Source: Pseudonocardia sediminis | GTDB lineage: Bacteria; Actinomycetota; Actinomycetes; Mycobacteriales; Pseudonocardiaceae | Length of the DNA stretch: 64,000 bases | NCBI RefSeq assembly: GCF_004217185.1 | Contig: NZ_SHKL01000001.1 | Location: 805,001 to 869,000 of the forward strand | Reading direction: 5' to 3' | In this document: piece after piece, positions 57,445 to 64,000 of the stretch | Numbering within the stretch: position 1 is the stretch's first letter | Layout of the letters: each line of letters begins with the position of its first letter | Translations under genes and position numbers: made by a program | The notes under the pieces: model-generated | The model's input: the letters and a program-made list of their open reading frames with translations, nothing else | What the model was told of the DNA's origin: nothing | Database searches by the model: none

Positions 57445-57867
57445 TTACCGGCAGTACTCCTCGTCGACGTAGCCCTCCTGGCAGGCGTACTCGACCTGAT
57501 CGTCGAAGCGGTCGTCCGAGCGGCCCCGCTCGGCCCGCCGCTGCTCCCGCAGCTCGCGTCGCTCCGCCCGGCGTTCGGCCCGGGTGTCGGGCTCCTCGTC
57601 CTCCGCCGTACTGCGGGGCGCCGCCTCGGTGGTCTCCGTCGTCGGTTCGGAGGTCTCGACGACCGGGCGGGGCGCCTCGCTCGGCGGCGGGAGCGGCAGC
57701 GGCGGTGCGGGGACGTCCGGCGCGCTCGCGGCGGGTGGCGGTGCGGCCGGCGGGAGGGCGGGCGCGGGCGTCGCCGCGCCGGTCAGGGAGAACGCCGTCA
57801 CCGTGCCGATGGAGGTGACCGCGACGACCCCGGCGGTCAGCAGGACGTGCACACCCGGCAGGCGCAT
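57445..57867 (-). CDS. Secreted or membrane-anchored Pro-rich protein
   Basis: A 140-aa protein of unknown function. An N-terminal hydrophobic segment (VHVLLTAGVVAVTSIGTVTA, about residues 6-25) is followed by a Pro/Ala-rich stretch (ALPPAAPPPAASAPDVPAPP), an acidic Thr/Glu-rich part, a highly basic coiled segment (RAERRAERRELREQRRAERG) and a C-terminal YACQEGYVDEEYCR with two cysteines. It looks like an exported protein with a wall-spanning spacer. Confidence 0.65.
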   Translation of the reverse strand: MRLPGVHVLLTAGVVAVTSIGTVTAFSLTGAATPAPALPPAAPPPAASAPDVPAPPLPLPPPSEAPRPVVETSEPTTETTEAAPRSTAEDEEPDTRAERRAERRELREQRRAERGRSDDRFDDQVEYACQEGYVDEEYCR

Positions 57868-58153
57868 GGTTCTCCCGATCGGTCTCCGGATGCCTCACGG
57901 TCACCCGAGTGCGGTTCGGTCTGGTCTCACCAGGTGACGACGATCGCGGGCTCGTGCACACGGTGAGTCACATCGGCGAATGGCGGCAGTATGCCGTACT
58001 CCTCTCGGACCAACGTCGGTGGCTGTCCGTCGCCTCTGTCACGCGACGCGGGCCGATGCCGTCGCGCCGGATGCGGGATCATGAAACGAGGGGATCACCG
58101 AACAGGAGGCCGGCATCTCGATCGATCACGCGTCCGTCCCGGTCACGACCACG

Positions 58154-59590
58154 ATGCCGGGCCCGGCCGACCGCCGGGCGGGCCGGGCGACCGCCGCCCG
58201 CACCCGGATCATCGCCTGGGTCCTGCTGCTCGTCCTGGCCTCACTCGCCGTCGTCACGCTGGTGACCTGGCTGCTGCTGATCAACGAGACGGACAAGCGG
58301 ATCGACACCGCACTCACCTCCGAGATCGCCGAGTTCGCGCGGGTCACCGAGACCGGGATCAACCCGACCACCGGCGAGCCCTACGACTCGGTGGACGAGA
58401 TCCTGCGGTCGGTGATCGCGGCGAACCTGGCCCGTCCCAACGAGAAGTTCCTCGGCTACCTCGACGGCGACTTCCGCTGGGAGTCGCGCCGGCTCAGCCC
58501 CACCGTGCTGCTGCGCGACGACCGGCGGTTCACCGACATGGTCGGCTCGGTGACCCGGCGCGCCGAGGGCAGCTACGCGACCGACGCCGGCGAGGTCCGG
58601 TGGGCGGCGCTGCCCGTCGGGCTGGCCGGGGACCCGCGCCGGGGCGTGATCGTCGTCGGCTACTTCGCCGAGCAGGAGCACGAGTTCGCGAACGAGGCGG
58701 CCCGGCTGATGCTGCTGGTGGGGTTCGGGACGTCGCTGCTGACCGCGGGGGCGGCGTGGCTGGTGGCCGGGCGGATCCTGCGCCCGCTGCGCGACGTGGC
58801 CGCGACCGCCCGCACGATCACCGGCACCGACCTGTCCCGCCGCGTCCCGCAGCGCGGGTCGGAGCCCACCGACGAGATCGCCCAGCTGGCCCGCACCCTG
58901 AACGCGATGCTGGACCGGGTGCAGAGCGGCGTGCTCGCCCAGCGACGGTTCGTCGACGACGCCGGGCACGAGCTGCGCACGCCGATCACGATCGTCCGCG
59001 GGCACCTGGGCGTCGTCGACCCGCACGACCCGGACGACGTCCGCGACACCGTCGAGCTGGTCGACGACGAGCTGGAACGGATGAACCGACTCGTCTCGGA
59101 CATGCTCTCGCTGACCCGCGCCGAGCAGGTGACGCTGCTGCGCCCGGAGATGGTCGACGTCGCCGAGCTGACCCGGGACCTGTTCGACAAGCTCACCGCG
59201 CTGGCCGACCGGGACTGGCACCTCGAGTCGCTCGCGCACGCCCGCATCCGGATGGACCGGCAGCGGATCACCCAGGCGGTGATCGCGCTGGCCGACAACG
59301 CGACCCGGTTCACCGGCCCGGGGGACCGGATCGCGCTCGGCTCCGAGCTCGCCGCCGGCGACCTGCGGATCTGGGTCGCGGACAGCGGTCCGGGCGTCGA
59401 GCCGTCCGAGCGGCGGCGGGTGTTCCGCCGCTTCGCCCGCGGCGACAGCGGGCCGCGCTCGGAGGGGGCGGGCCTTGGACTGTCCATCGTGGAGGCGATC
59501 GCGACGACGCACGGCGGACGGGTGCAGCTGGAGAGCACCCCCGGTCACGGGGCGACGTTCACGCTGGTGCTGCCCGGGGGGACCGGGTGA
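58154..59590 (+). CDS. Two-component sensor histidine kinase
   Basis: A 478-aa membrane kinase. TM1 (IIAWVLLLVLASLAVVTLVT, about residues 19-38) and TM2 (LMLLVGFGTSLLTAGAAWLV, about 185-204) flank an extracytoplasmic sensor region; HAMP follows. The H-box is DDAGHELRTPIT (His272), with the N-box NATRFTGPGD and GLGLSIVEAIATTHGG. No ribosome site precedes ATG 58154. An in-frame ATC at 58115 has AGGAGG five bases upstream, so the true start may be further up. The response regulator gene follows with a GTGA overlap. Confidence 0.9.
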   Translation: MPGPADRRAGRATAARTRIIAWVLLLVLASLAVVTLVTWLLLINETDKRIDTALTSEIAEFARVTETGINPTTGEPYDSVDEILRSVIAANLARPNEKFLGYLDGDFRWESRRLSPTVLLRDDRRFTDMVGSVTRRAEGSYATDAGEVRWAALPVGLAGDPRRGVIVVGYFAEQEHEFANEAARLMLLVGFGTSLLTAGAAWLVAGRILRPLRDVAATARTITGTDLSRRVPQRGSEPTDEIAQLARTLNAMLDRVQSGVLAQRRFVDDAGHELRTPITIVRGHLGVVDPHDPDDVRDTVELVDDELERMNRLVSDMLSLTRAEQVTLLRPEMVDVAELTRDLFDKLTALADRDWHLESLAHARIRMDRQRITQAVIALADNATRFTGPGDRIALGSELAAGDLRIWVADSGPGVEPSERRRVFRRFARGDSGPRSEGAGLGLSIVEAIATTHGGRVQLESTPGHGATFTLVLPGGTG

Positions 59591-60249
59591 GCCGGATCCT
59601 GGTCGCCGAGGACGAGCCCCGGATCGCGGCTTTCCTGAAGAAGGGGCTGGCCGCGAACGGGTTCACCGTGACCGTCGTGCCGGACGGTCCCGGCGTCCAC
59701 GACCACGCCGTCACCGGCGACTTCGACCTGTTGGTCCTCGACATCGGCCTGCCCGGGATGGACGGCTTCGACGTCCTGCGCCGCCTGCGCGCGACCGGCA
59801 GCACCATCCCGGTGATCATCCTGACCGCGCGCGACAGCGTGCACGACACGGTCGCGGGCCTGGAGGGCGGCGCGGACGACTACATGCGCAAGCCGTTCCA
59901 GTTCGAGGAGCTGCTGGCCCGCGTCCGGCTGCGGCTCGACCGCGCCCGCCCGCCGGACCGCGACGTCCTGGGCTTCCACGGCCTGGAGCTCGACCTGCGC
60001 ACCCGGCACGTGTCGGTGCACGGCGAGACGGTCGACCTCTCCGCGCGCGAGTCCGCCCTGGCCGAGGCGTTCCTGCGCCACCCCGGGCAGGTGCTGTCCC
60101 GCGAGCAGCTCCTGCGCCTGGTGTGGGGCGACGCGGACGCCGGGTCCAACGTCGTCGACGTCTACGTGCGCTACCTGCGCCGCAAGCTCGGCGCCGACCG
60201 GATCGCCACCGTCCGCGGCACCGGCTACCGCCTGGAGCAGGGCGGCTGA
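59587..60249 (+). CDS. OmpR-family response regulator
   Basis: A 220-aa protein from GTG, overlapping the kinase stop by 4 nt. The receiver has acidic Glu8/Asp9, phospho-acceptor Asp52 (VLDIGLPGMDG), Thr80 (IILTARD) and Lys102 (MRKPFQ). The winged-helix output domain (about residues 130-218) ends with VVDVYVRYLRRKLG and TVRGTGYRLEQGG, the classical OmpR recognition helix and wing. The kinase gene comes first here, the reverse of the usual order, which fits strict coupling of the two products. Confidence 0.93.
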   Translation: MSRILVAEDEPRIAAFLKKGLAANGFTVTVVPDGPGVHDHAVTGDFDLLVLDIGLPGMDGFDVLRRLRATGSTIPVIILTARDSVHDTVAGLEGGADDYMRKPFQFEELLARVRLRLDRARPPDRDVLGFHGLELDLRTRHVSVHGETVDLSARESALAEAFLRHPGQVLSREQLLRLVWGDADAGSNVVDVYVRYLRRKLGADRIATVRGTGYRLEQGG

Positions 60250-60390
60250 GCCCCGGCCCGGCCGGGCCGCCGGCGTCGTCGAGAAGTTCCTCCGCCGGCA
60301 CGATGCAGCTCTGACCCTCCGCCCCCGCCCGACGGCGCGGTCGACGGCCGGGCGGCCACTGCTCCGGGGACACGACTACCCTGGGCGCCC

Positions 60391-61464
60391 GTGTCCCTCA
60401 CCCTCGGCATCGTCGGTCTGCCCAACGTCGGCAAGTCGACGCTGTTCAACGCACTGACCCGCAACGACGTCCTCGCCGCGAACTACCCGTTCGCCACGAT
60501 CGAGCCCAACGTCGGGGTGGTGCCGCTGCCGGACACGCGCCTGGACGAGCTGGCGAAGATCCATTCCTCGGCCAAGGTCGTCCCGGCCACGGTGTCGTTC
60601 GTCGACATCGCCGGCATCGTCAAGGGCGCGTCCGAGGGCGCCGGTCTGGGCAACAAGTTCCTGGCCAACATCCGCGAGTCCGACGCGATCTGCCAGGTCG
60701 TGCGGGTCTTCGAGGACTCCGACGTGGTGCACGTCGACGGCCGGATCGACGCCGCGAGCGACATCGACACGATCGCGACCGAGCTGATCCTCGCCGACCT
60801 GCAGACGCTGGAGAAGGCACTCGTCCGGCTGGAGAAGGAGGCGCGGACCAACAAGGACCGCCGCCCCGCGCTGGAGGCCGCCCAGCAGGCCGCCGCGATC
60901 CTGAACGACGGCAAGACCCTGTTCCAGGCCGGCGTCGACTCGGAGCCGCTGCGCGAGCTGACGCTGCTCACCACGAAGCCGTTCCTCTACGTCTTCAACG
61001 CCGACGAGGCGATCCTGTCCGACGAGGCCAAGCGCAAGGAGCTGACCGAGCTGGTCGCCCCCGCGCAGGCGGTGTTCCTGGACGCGAAGGTCGAGTCCGA
61101 GCTCCTGGAGCTCGACGACGAGTCCGCCCTGGAGCTGCTCGAGTCGATCGGCCAGGACGAGCCGGGCCTCAACGCCCTGGCCCGCGCCGGGTTCACCACG
61201 CTCGGCCTGCAGACCTACCTGACGGCCGGCCCGAAGGAGTCCCGGGCCTGGACGATCCATCAGGGCGACACCGCCCCGCAGGCCGCCGGGGTGATCCACA
61301 CCGACTTCGAGCGCGGCTTCATCAAGGCCGAGATCGTCTCCTACGACGACCTCGTCGCCGCGAAGTCGATGAGTGCGGCCAAGGCCGCCGGCAAGGTGCG
61401 CATGGAGGGCAAGGACTACGTCATGCACGACGGCGACGTGGTCGAGTTCCGCTTCAACGTCTGA
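60391..61464 (+). CDS. ychF: Redox-regulated ATPase YchF (Obg family)
   Basis: A 357-aa P-loop protein from GTG. The Walker A is GLPNVGKST (residues 9-17), followed by NYPFATIEPNVG, the DIAGIVKGASEGAGLGNKFL switch region, NADE in place of NKxD (near residue 200), which explains ATP preference, and a C-terminal TGS-like domain (RAWTIHQGDTAPQAAGVIHT, VEFRFNV). It interacts with ribosomes and oxidative-stress proteins. In mycobacteria Rv1112 occupies the corresponding place after ispH. Confidence 0.96.
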   Translation: MSLTLGIVGLPNVGKSTLFNALTRNDVLAANYPFATIEPNVGVVPLPDTRLDELAKIHSSAKVVPATVSFVDIAGIVKGASEGAGLGNKFLANIRESDAICQVVRVFEDSDVVHVDGRIDAASDIDTIATELILADLQTLEKALVRLEKEARTNKDRRPALEAAQQAAAILNDGKTLFQAGVDSEPLRELTLLTTKPFLYVFNADEAILSDEAKRKELTELVAPAQAVFLDAKVESELLELDDESALELLESIGQDEPGLNALARAGFTTLGLQTYLTAGPKESRAWTIHQGDTAPQAAGVIHTDFERGFIKAEIVSYDDLVAAKSMSAAKAAGKVRMEGKDYVMHDGDVVEFRFNV

Positions 61465-62298
61465 TCACTGCGATCCCGCGGCCACCAGCGCTGCGGTGAG
61501 GGGCTCCAGCAGCTCGATCAGCTCAGCGAGCTCGTCGGCGGAGAGGGCGTCGTAGGGCGGGGCGGCGAGCTCGTCGGTCAGGGCTTCGATCCGCTGCTTG
61601 GTCTCGCGGCCGGCGTCGGTGAACCGGCCGTCGGCGTCGACGAGACCGCGCTCGCGGAGCCCGGCCATGACCTCGGCCAGGTGATCCTTCGGCAGGTGGT
61701 GGATGCGCCCGAACGACTCCGGCGGGTGGATGCCCATGTCCAGCGCGGTCAGCACGTGGGCCTCCGCGCCGCCGATGCCCGCTCCGAGGAGGGTGGCGAC
61801 GTGCCCGTCGCCGCGGTGCTCGCGGAGCATCGTCGCGGAGTGCCACAGCCGGGTGACGGGGTCGGTCGGCACCGGGAGGGTGCGCCACCCGGCGTAGAGC
61901 ACCCGGCCGTTCGTGGGTGCGCTCGTCGCGGCCCGGGTGACCAGCTCCGCGGCCCGCGCCAGGCCGGGGGAGTCGGCCAGATCGTCGCCGAGGATCCGTC
62001 GTACGGACGCCGCGCTGCCCCGTCGCCACGCGTCGAAGGAGACCTCCGGCGGGACCGTCTCCCACGCGCTCGGGATGTGCCGCGCGGCCTCGCCGTCGGC
62101 GAAGCTGTAGAAGGCCGCGTGCACGATCTGCGCCGACACCCGTCCCAGCGGTGCGGCGCGGGCGGCGAAGTAGCCGTCCCAGTACGTGCGATGGCCGAGC
62201 GCGGCGAGTGCGTCGTCGGACTCGTCGGCGAAGTAGGTGACCAGGCAGATCGGCTCCAGGAGCTCGAACATACGGCGGGCGGTTCCGGTGGTGGGCAT
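61465..62298 (-). CDS. SCO6745-family hypothetical protein
   Basis: A 277-aa, mostly helical protein of the SCO6745 type, function unknown. Landmarks are RRMFELLEPICLVTYFADES (about residues 9-28), GYFAARAAPLGRVSAQIVHA, the AELVTRAATSAPTNGRVLYA helix, the RLWHSATMLREHRGDGHVAT segment (about 147-166) with a conserved His/Arg set, and a winged-helix-like C-terminus (GLRERGLVDADGRFTDAGRE). A possible MarR-like role in binding an effector is inference. Its stop touches the ychF stop with no gap. Confidence 0.82.
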   Translation of the reverse strand: MPTTGTARRMFELLEPICLVTYFADESDDALAALGHRTYWDGYFAARAAPLGRVSAQIVHAAFYSFADGEAARHIPSAWETVPPEVSFDAWRRGSAASVRRILGDDLADSPGLARAAELVTRAATSAPTNGRVLYAGWRTLPVPTDPVTRLWHSATMLREHRGDGHVATLLGAGIGGAEAHVLTALDMGIHPPESFGRIHHLPKDHLAEVMAGLRERGLVDADGRFTDAGRETKQRIEALTDELAAPPYDALSADELAELIELLEPLTAALVAAGSQ

Positions 62299-62461
62299 GC
62301 TGATCTGACCCGGTGGTCGCCCCGGACTCATCGGTCCCGTCGGGTGGAGGCCGGTGACCCTCCCGGGTCGTGGACCGGGCGGATTCCGATGATGATGCTG
62401 CCCGGGCCGCGAGACCGCGGGGTCGTCCGCCGGGGCCCGTGCACAGCGCAGAACCGACGAT

Positions 62462-63808
62462 GTGGAGGTCGACGAGTTGCGTCCGGTCGAGGAGAACGCA
62501 CCGCGGTGGGACGTCCCGGCGGGGACGGTCCTCGGATGGCGCGACGACGGCGTCCTGCGCGCGACCGGCATCCGCTACGCGACCGCGGCCCGGTTCCACC
62601 ACCCGGTGCCCGAGCCGCGGGCGAGCGAGCCGATCGACGCGACGTCGTGGTCGCTGGCATGTCCCCAGGAGCCGGTCGAGCTGCTGGACCGGCTCCTGCT
62701 CGACCCGCAGGGCACGCTGAAGGCCGACGAGGACTGCCTGCGCGTGTCGGTGACCGTGCCCGCGACCGCCGGCGCGGATGACGCGCTGCCGGTGATGGTG
62801 TTCATCCACGGCGGCTCCTACACCTCCGGTGCCGGCGACGCGCCCGTCTTCGACGTCGCCCCTCTCGTGCGGGAGCAGGGCGTCGTCGTGGTGTCGGTGA
62901 CCTACCGCCTCGGGCTGTTCGGCTACCTCGGTGTCGACGACCGTCCGGCGAACCTCGGGCTGTTCGACCAGATCGAGGCCCTGCGGTGGGTCCGGCGCAA
63001 CATCGCCGGGTTCGGCGGCGACCCGGGGAACGTCACGTTGTTCGGCCAGTCCGCGGGCGGTGACGCGATCGCGCACCTGATGATCGCCGACGGCACCCGC
63101 GGGCTGTTCCGGCGCGCGATCGTCCAGAGCGCCCCGCTGGGCATCTCCCGGGGCCGCGCCGGCATGAGCAGGGCCATGGCCGCGGTCGCCCGGGACCTCG
63201 ACCCTGACGCGCCGGCCGACGAGATCGTCGCGGCGCGAGGCAGGGTCGTGCGCGAGTCCGGGATCTCCGGGCTGAAGGCGGCCATGCCGTTCGGCACCCA
63301 GTACGGTCACGCGCCGCTGCCGGCCGAGGACGACCTCGACGAGGCATGGCTGGCGGTCGCGCCGGACGTCGACGTCCTGATCGGGACCACCTCGCGGGAG
63401 ACGGCCCTGTTCGTGTCGATGCTGCCCGCCCTCGACCGGGTCCTGAACCTCCCGGTGCTCGGCCGCCTGATCGGTGACCGGATCGTCCGGGCCACCACCC
63501 GCAGGGTCTACGCCGACGCCGCCGGCGAGTTCGCCCGTCGTCACCGTCGCGGGGGCGGGCGGGGGTACCGGTACGTCCTGGGCTGGGGCGCGCCGGGCAG
63601 CCCCTACGTCGGGGCGCACATGGTCGACCTCCCGTTGCTGTTCGGCACGCGGTCGTCGTGGGACGGTGCCGCGCTGATCGCCGGGGCGCCGTGGTCCGAC
63701 GTCGAGGAACGCGGCCGTGAGCTGCGACGGGTCTGGGCCGATTTCGCGCGCACCGGCGAGGCCGAGCCGGTCGCGGTCCCCGGCTTCCTCGATCTCGACG
63801 ACCTCTGA
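62462..63808 (+). CDS. Type B carboxylesterase / lipase
   Basis: A 448-aa α/β-hydrolase of the carboxylesterase type B family. The first strands read VLRATGIRYATAARFHHPVP, the oxyanion hole is VFIHGGSYTSGAG, and the nucleophile serine lies in LFGQSAGGDAIAH (about residues 192-204). NLGLFDQIEALRWVRRNIAG is diagnostic of the family. A histidine in VGAHMVDLPLLFGT probably completes the triad. No signal peptide is seen, so it acts in the cytoplasm on unknown esters. Start GTG 62462 lacks a clear ribosome site. Confidence 0.88.
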   Translation: MEVDELRPVEENAPRWDVPAGTVLGWRDDGVLRATGIRYATAARFHHPVPEPRASEPIDATSWSLACPQEPVELLDRLLLDPQGTLKADEDCLRVSVTVPATAGADDALPVMVFIHGGSYTSGAGDAPVFDVAPLVREQGVVVVSVTYRLGLFGYLGVDDRPANLGLFDQIEALRWVRRNIAGFGGDPGNVTLFGQSAGGDAIAHLMIADGTRGLFRRAIVQSAPLGISRGRAGMSRAMAAVARDLDPDAPADEIVAARGRVVRESGISGLKAAMPFGTQYGHAPLPAEDDLDEAWLAVAPDVDVLIGTTSRETALFVSMLPALDRVLNLPVLGRLIGDRIVRATTRRVYADAAGEFARRHRRGGGRGYRYVLGWGAPGSPYVGAHMVDLPLLFGTRSSWDGAALIAGAPWSDVEERGRELRRVWADFARTGEAEPVAVPGFLDLDDL

Positions 63809-63893
63809 CCGGCGTCTACGACCCTGGTCGGAGTCCGGAGTTCATCCCGCGCTCCGATGTGCCGGAGGGGGTCGGGGAGAGATCGTCTACGGC

Positions 63894-64000
63894 ATGACGA
63901 ACGCACTCGCGGTCGACGACCGTCCCGCCACCCCGCAGCCCACCCGCACGACCGGCGAGATCGTGTACGACGCCGGCACCGTGCTGACGCTCTACTTCGG
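63894..64000 (+). CDS. Partial gene at the right edge (N-terminus only)
   Basis: Only the first 35 codons are inside the window (MTNALAVDDRPATPQPTRTT, then GEIVYDAGTVLTLYF). This is too little to assign a family; a GGAGGGGG run about 30 bp upstream is far for a ribosome site. It probably continues beyond 64000. Confidence 0.45.
   Translation, partial: MTNALAVDDRPATPQPTRTTGEIVYDAGTVLTLYF

Noticed and set aside
57991..59586. Upstream extension of the response regulator frame through the kinase gene
   Set aside because: The frame stays open only by chance; the region is fully accounted for by the histidine kinase in another frame, and the regulator starts at the GTGA overlap.

Overview
The window is about 64 kb of very GC-rich DNA with frequent GTG starts, dense genes and short intergenic gaps. 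Gene content points to an actinomycete of the Pseudonocardiaceae, most likely Pseudonocardia or a close relative. The evidence is a mycothiol conjugate amidase, an actinobacterial-type 20S proteasome beta subunit, an F420-type luciferase-like oxidoreductase, a SigD/ShbA-type sigma factor, a DUF397 protein, chaplin/rodlin-like secreted proteins, a lipid droplet-associated protein and GuaB1. From family knowledge, much of 14.8-61.5 kb follows the order of Mycobacterium tuberculosis Rv1074c to Rv1112: thiolase, cbs, metB, greA, mca, a small membrane protein, a thioredoxin-domain protein, hemolysin III, Z-prenyl synthase, phoH2, fum, glpX, a DUF4245 protein, xseB-xseA, a lipid droplet protein, ispH, a DUF6542 protein and ychF. 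Local insertions interrupt this order. The genus assignment is an inference.

Layout. 0-0.8 kb: a small gene, a tRNA 3'-end remnant and a repeated motif, resembling the edge of an integrative element. 0.9-10.9 kb: accessory and metabolic genes. These are an ArsR/AHSA1 pair, an MTHFR-like protein, two DHFR/RibD-like reductases, an F420 oxidoreductase, a truncated comB, a phosphatase, an orphan prcB, a nitronate monooxygenase-like protein, a GNAT and a DUF397 protein. 10.9-16.8 kb: membrane proteins, an MHS transporter, a thiolase and an ECF sigma factor. 16.9-21.2 kb: cbs, metB and ilvA (sulfur amino acid and threonine metabolism). 21.2-27.8 kb: greA, mca, a DUF255 thioredoxin-like protein, an RHH-like protein, hemolysin III and Z-prenyl synthase. 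27.9-29.4 kb: two paralogous secreted chaplin/rodlin-like proteins sharing a conserved 5' leader. 29.7-38.3 kb: a DUF885 peptidase, phoH2 with a possible upstream antitoxin ORF, guaB1, a GntR/HutC regulator, ligB and a degenerate EAL-CBS protein. 38.4-48.3 kb: fumC, glpX, a DUF4245 protein, an AbiEi-like/nuclease gene bracketed by duplicated 76-bp elements, xseBA, ispH and an L,D-transpeptidase. 48.3-57.9 kb: rmuC, a DUF4232 protein, the alkA-ogt alkylation repair operon and a fatty-acid catabolism cluster (acyl-CoA dehydrogenase, enoyl-CoA hydratase, acyl-CoA ligase, GntR/FCD regulator). 58-64 kb: a histidine kinase/response regulator pair, ychF, an SCO6745-like protein, a type B carboxylesterase and the start of one more gene.

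How genes work together. cbs and metB sit side by side in transsulfuration. Mca detoxifies mycothiol conjugates. The alkA and ogt frames overlap and jointly repair alkylated DNA. The 53-57 kb cluster has activation (ligase), dehydrogenation and hydration enzymes beside a probable FadR-like regulator with a matching palindrome. xseB/xseA, rmuC/DUF6542, ArsR/AHSA1 and kinase/regulator are coupled by 4-nt overlaps.

The observations most worth follow-up are: the 42.0-43.2 kb AbiEi-nuclease module between two four-armed repeats with a compensatory base change; the possible phoAT-like ORF overlapping phoH2; the conserved 5'-end hairpin shared by the two secreted protein genes; the intrinsic terminator in the greA leader; and the prcB gene without prcA.
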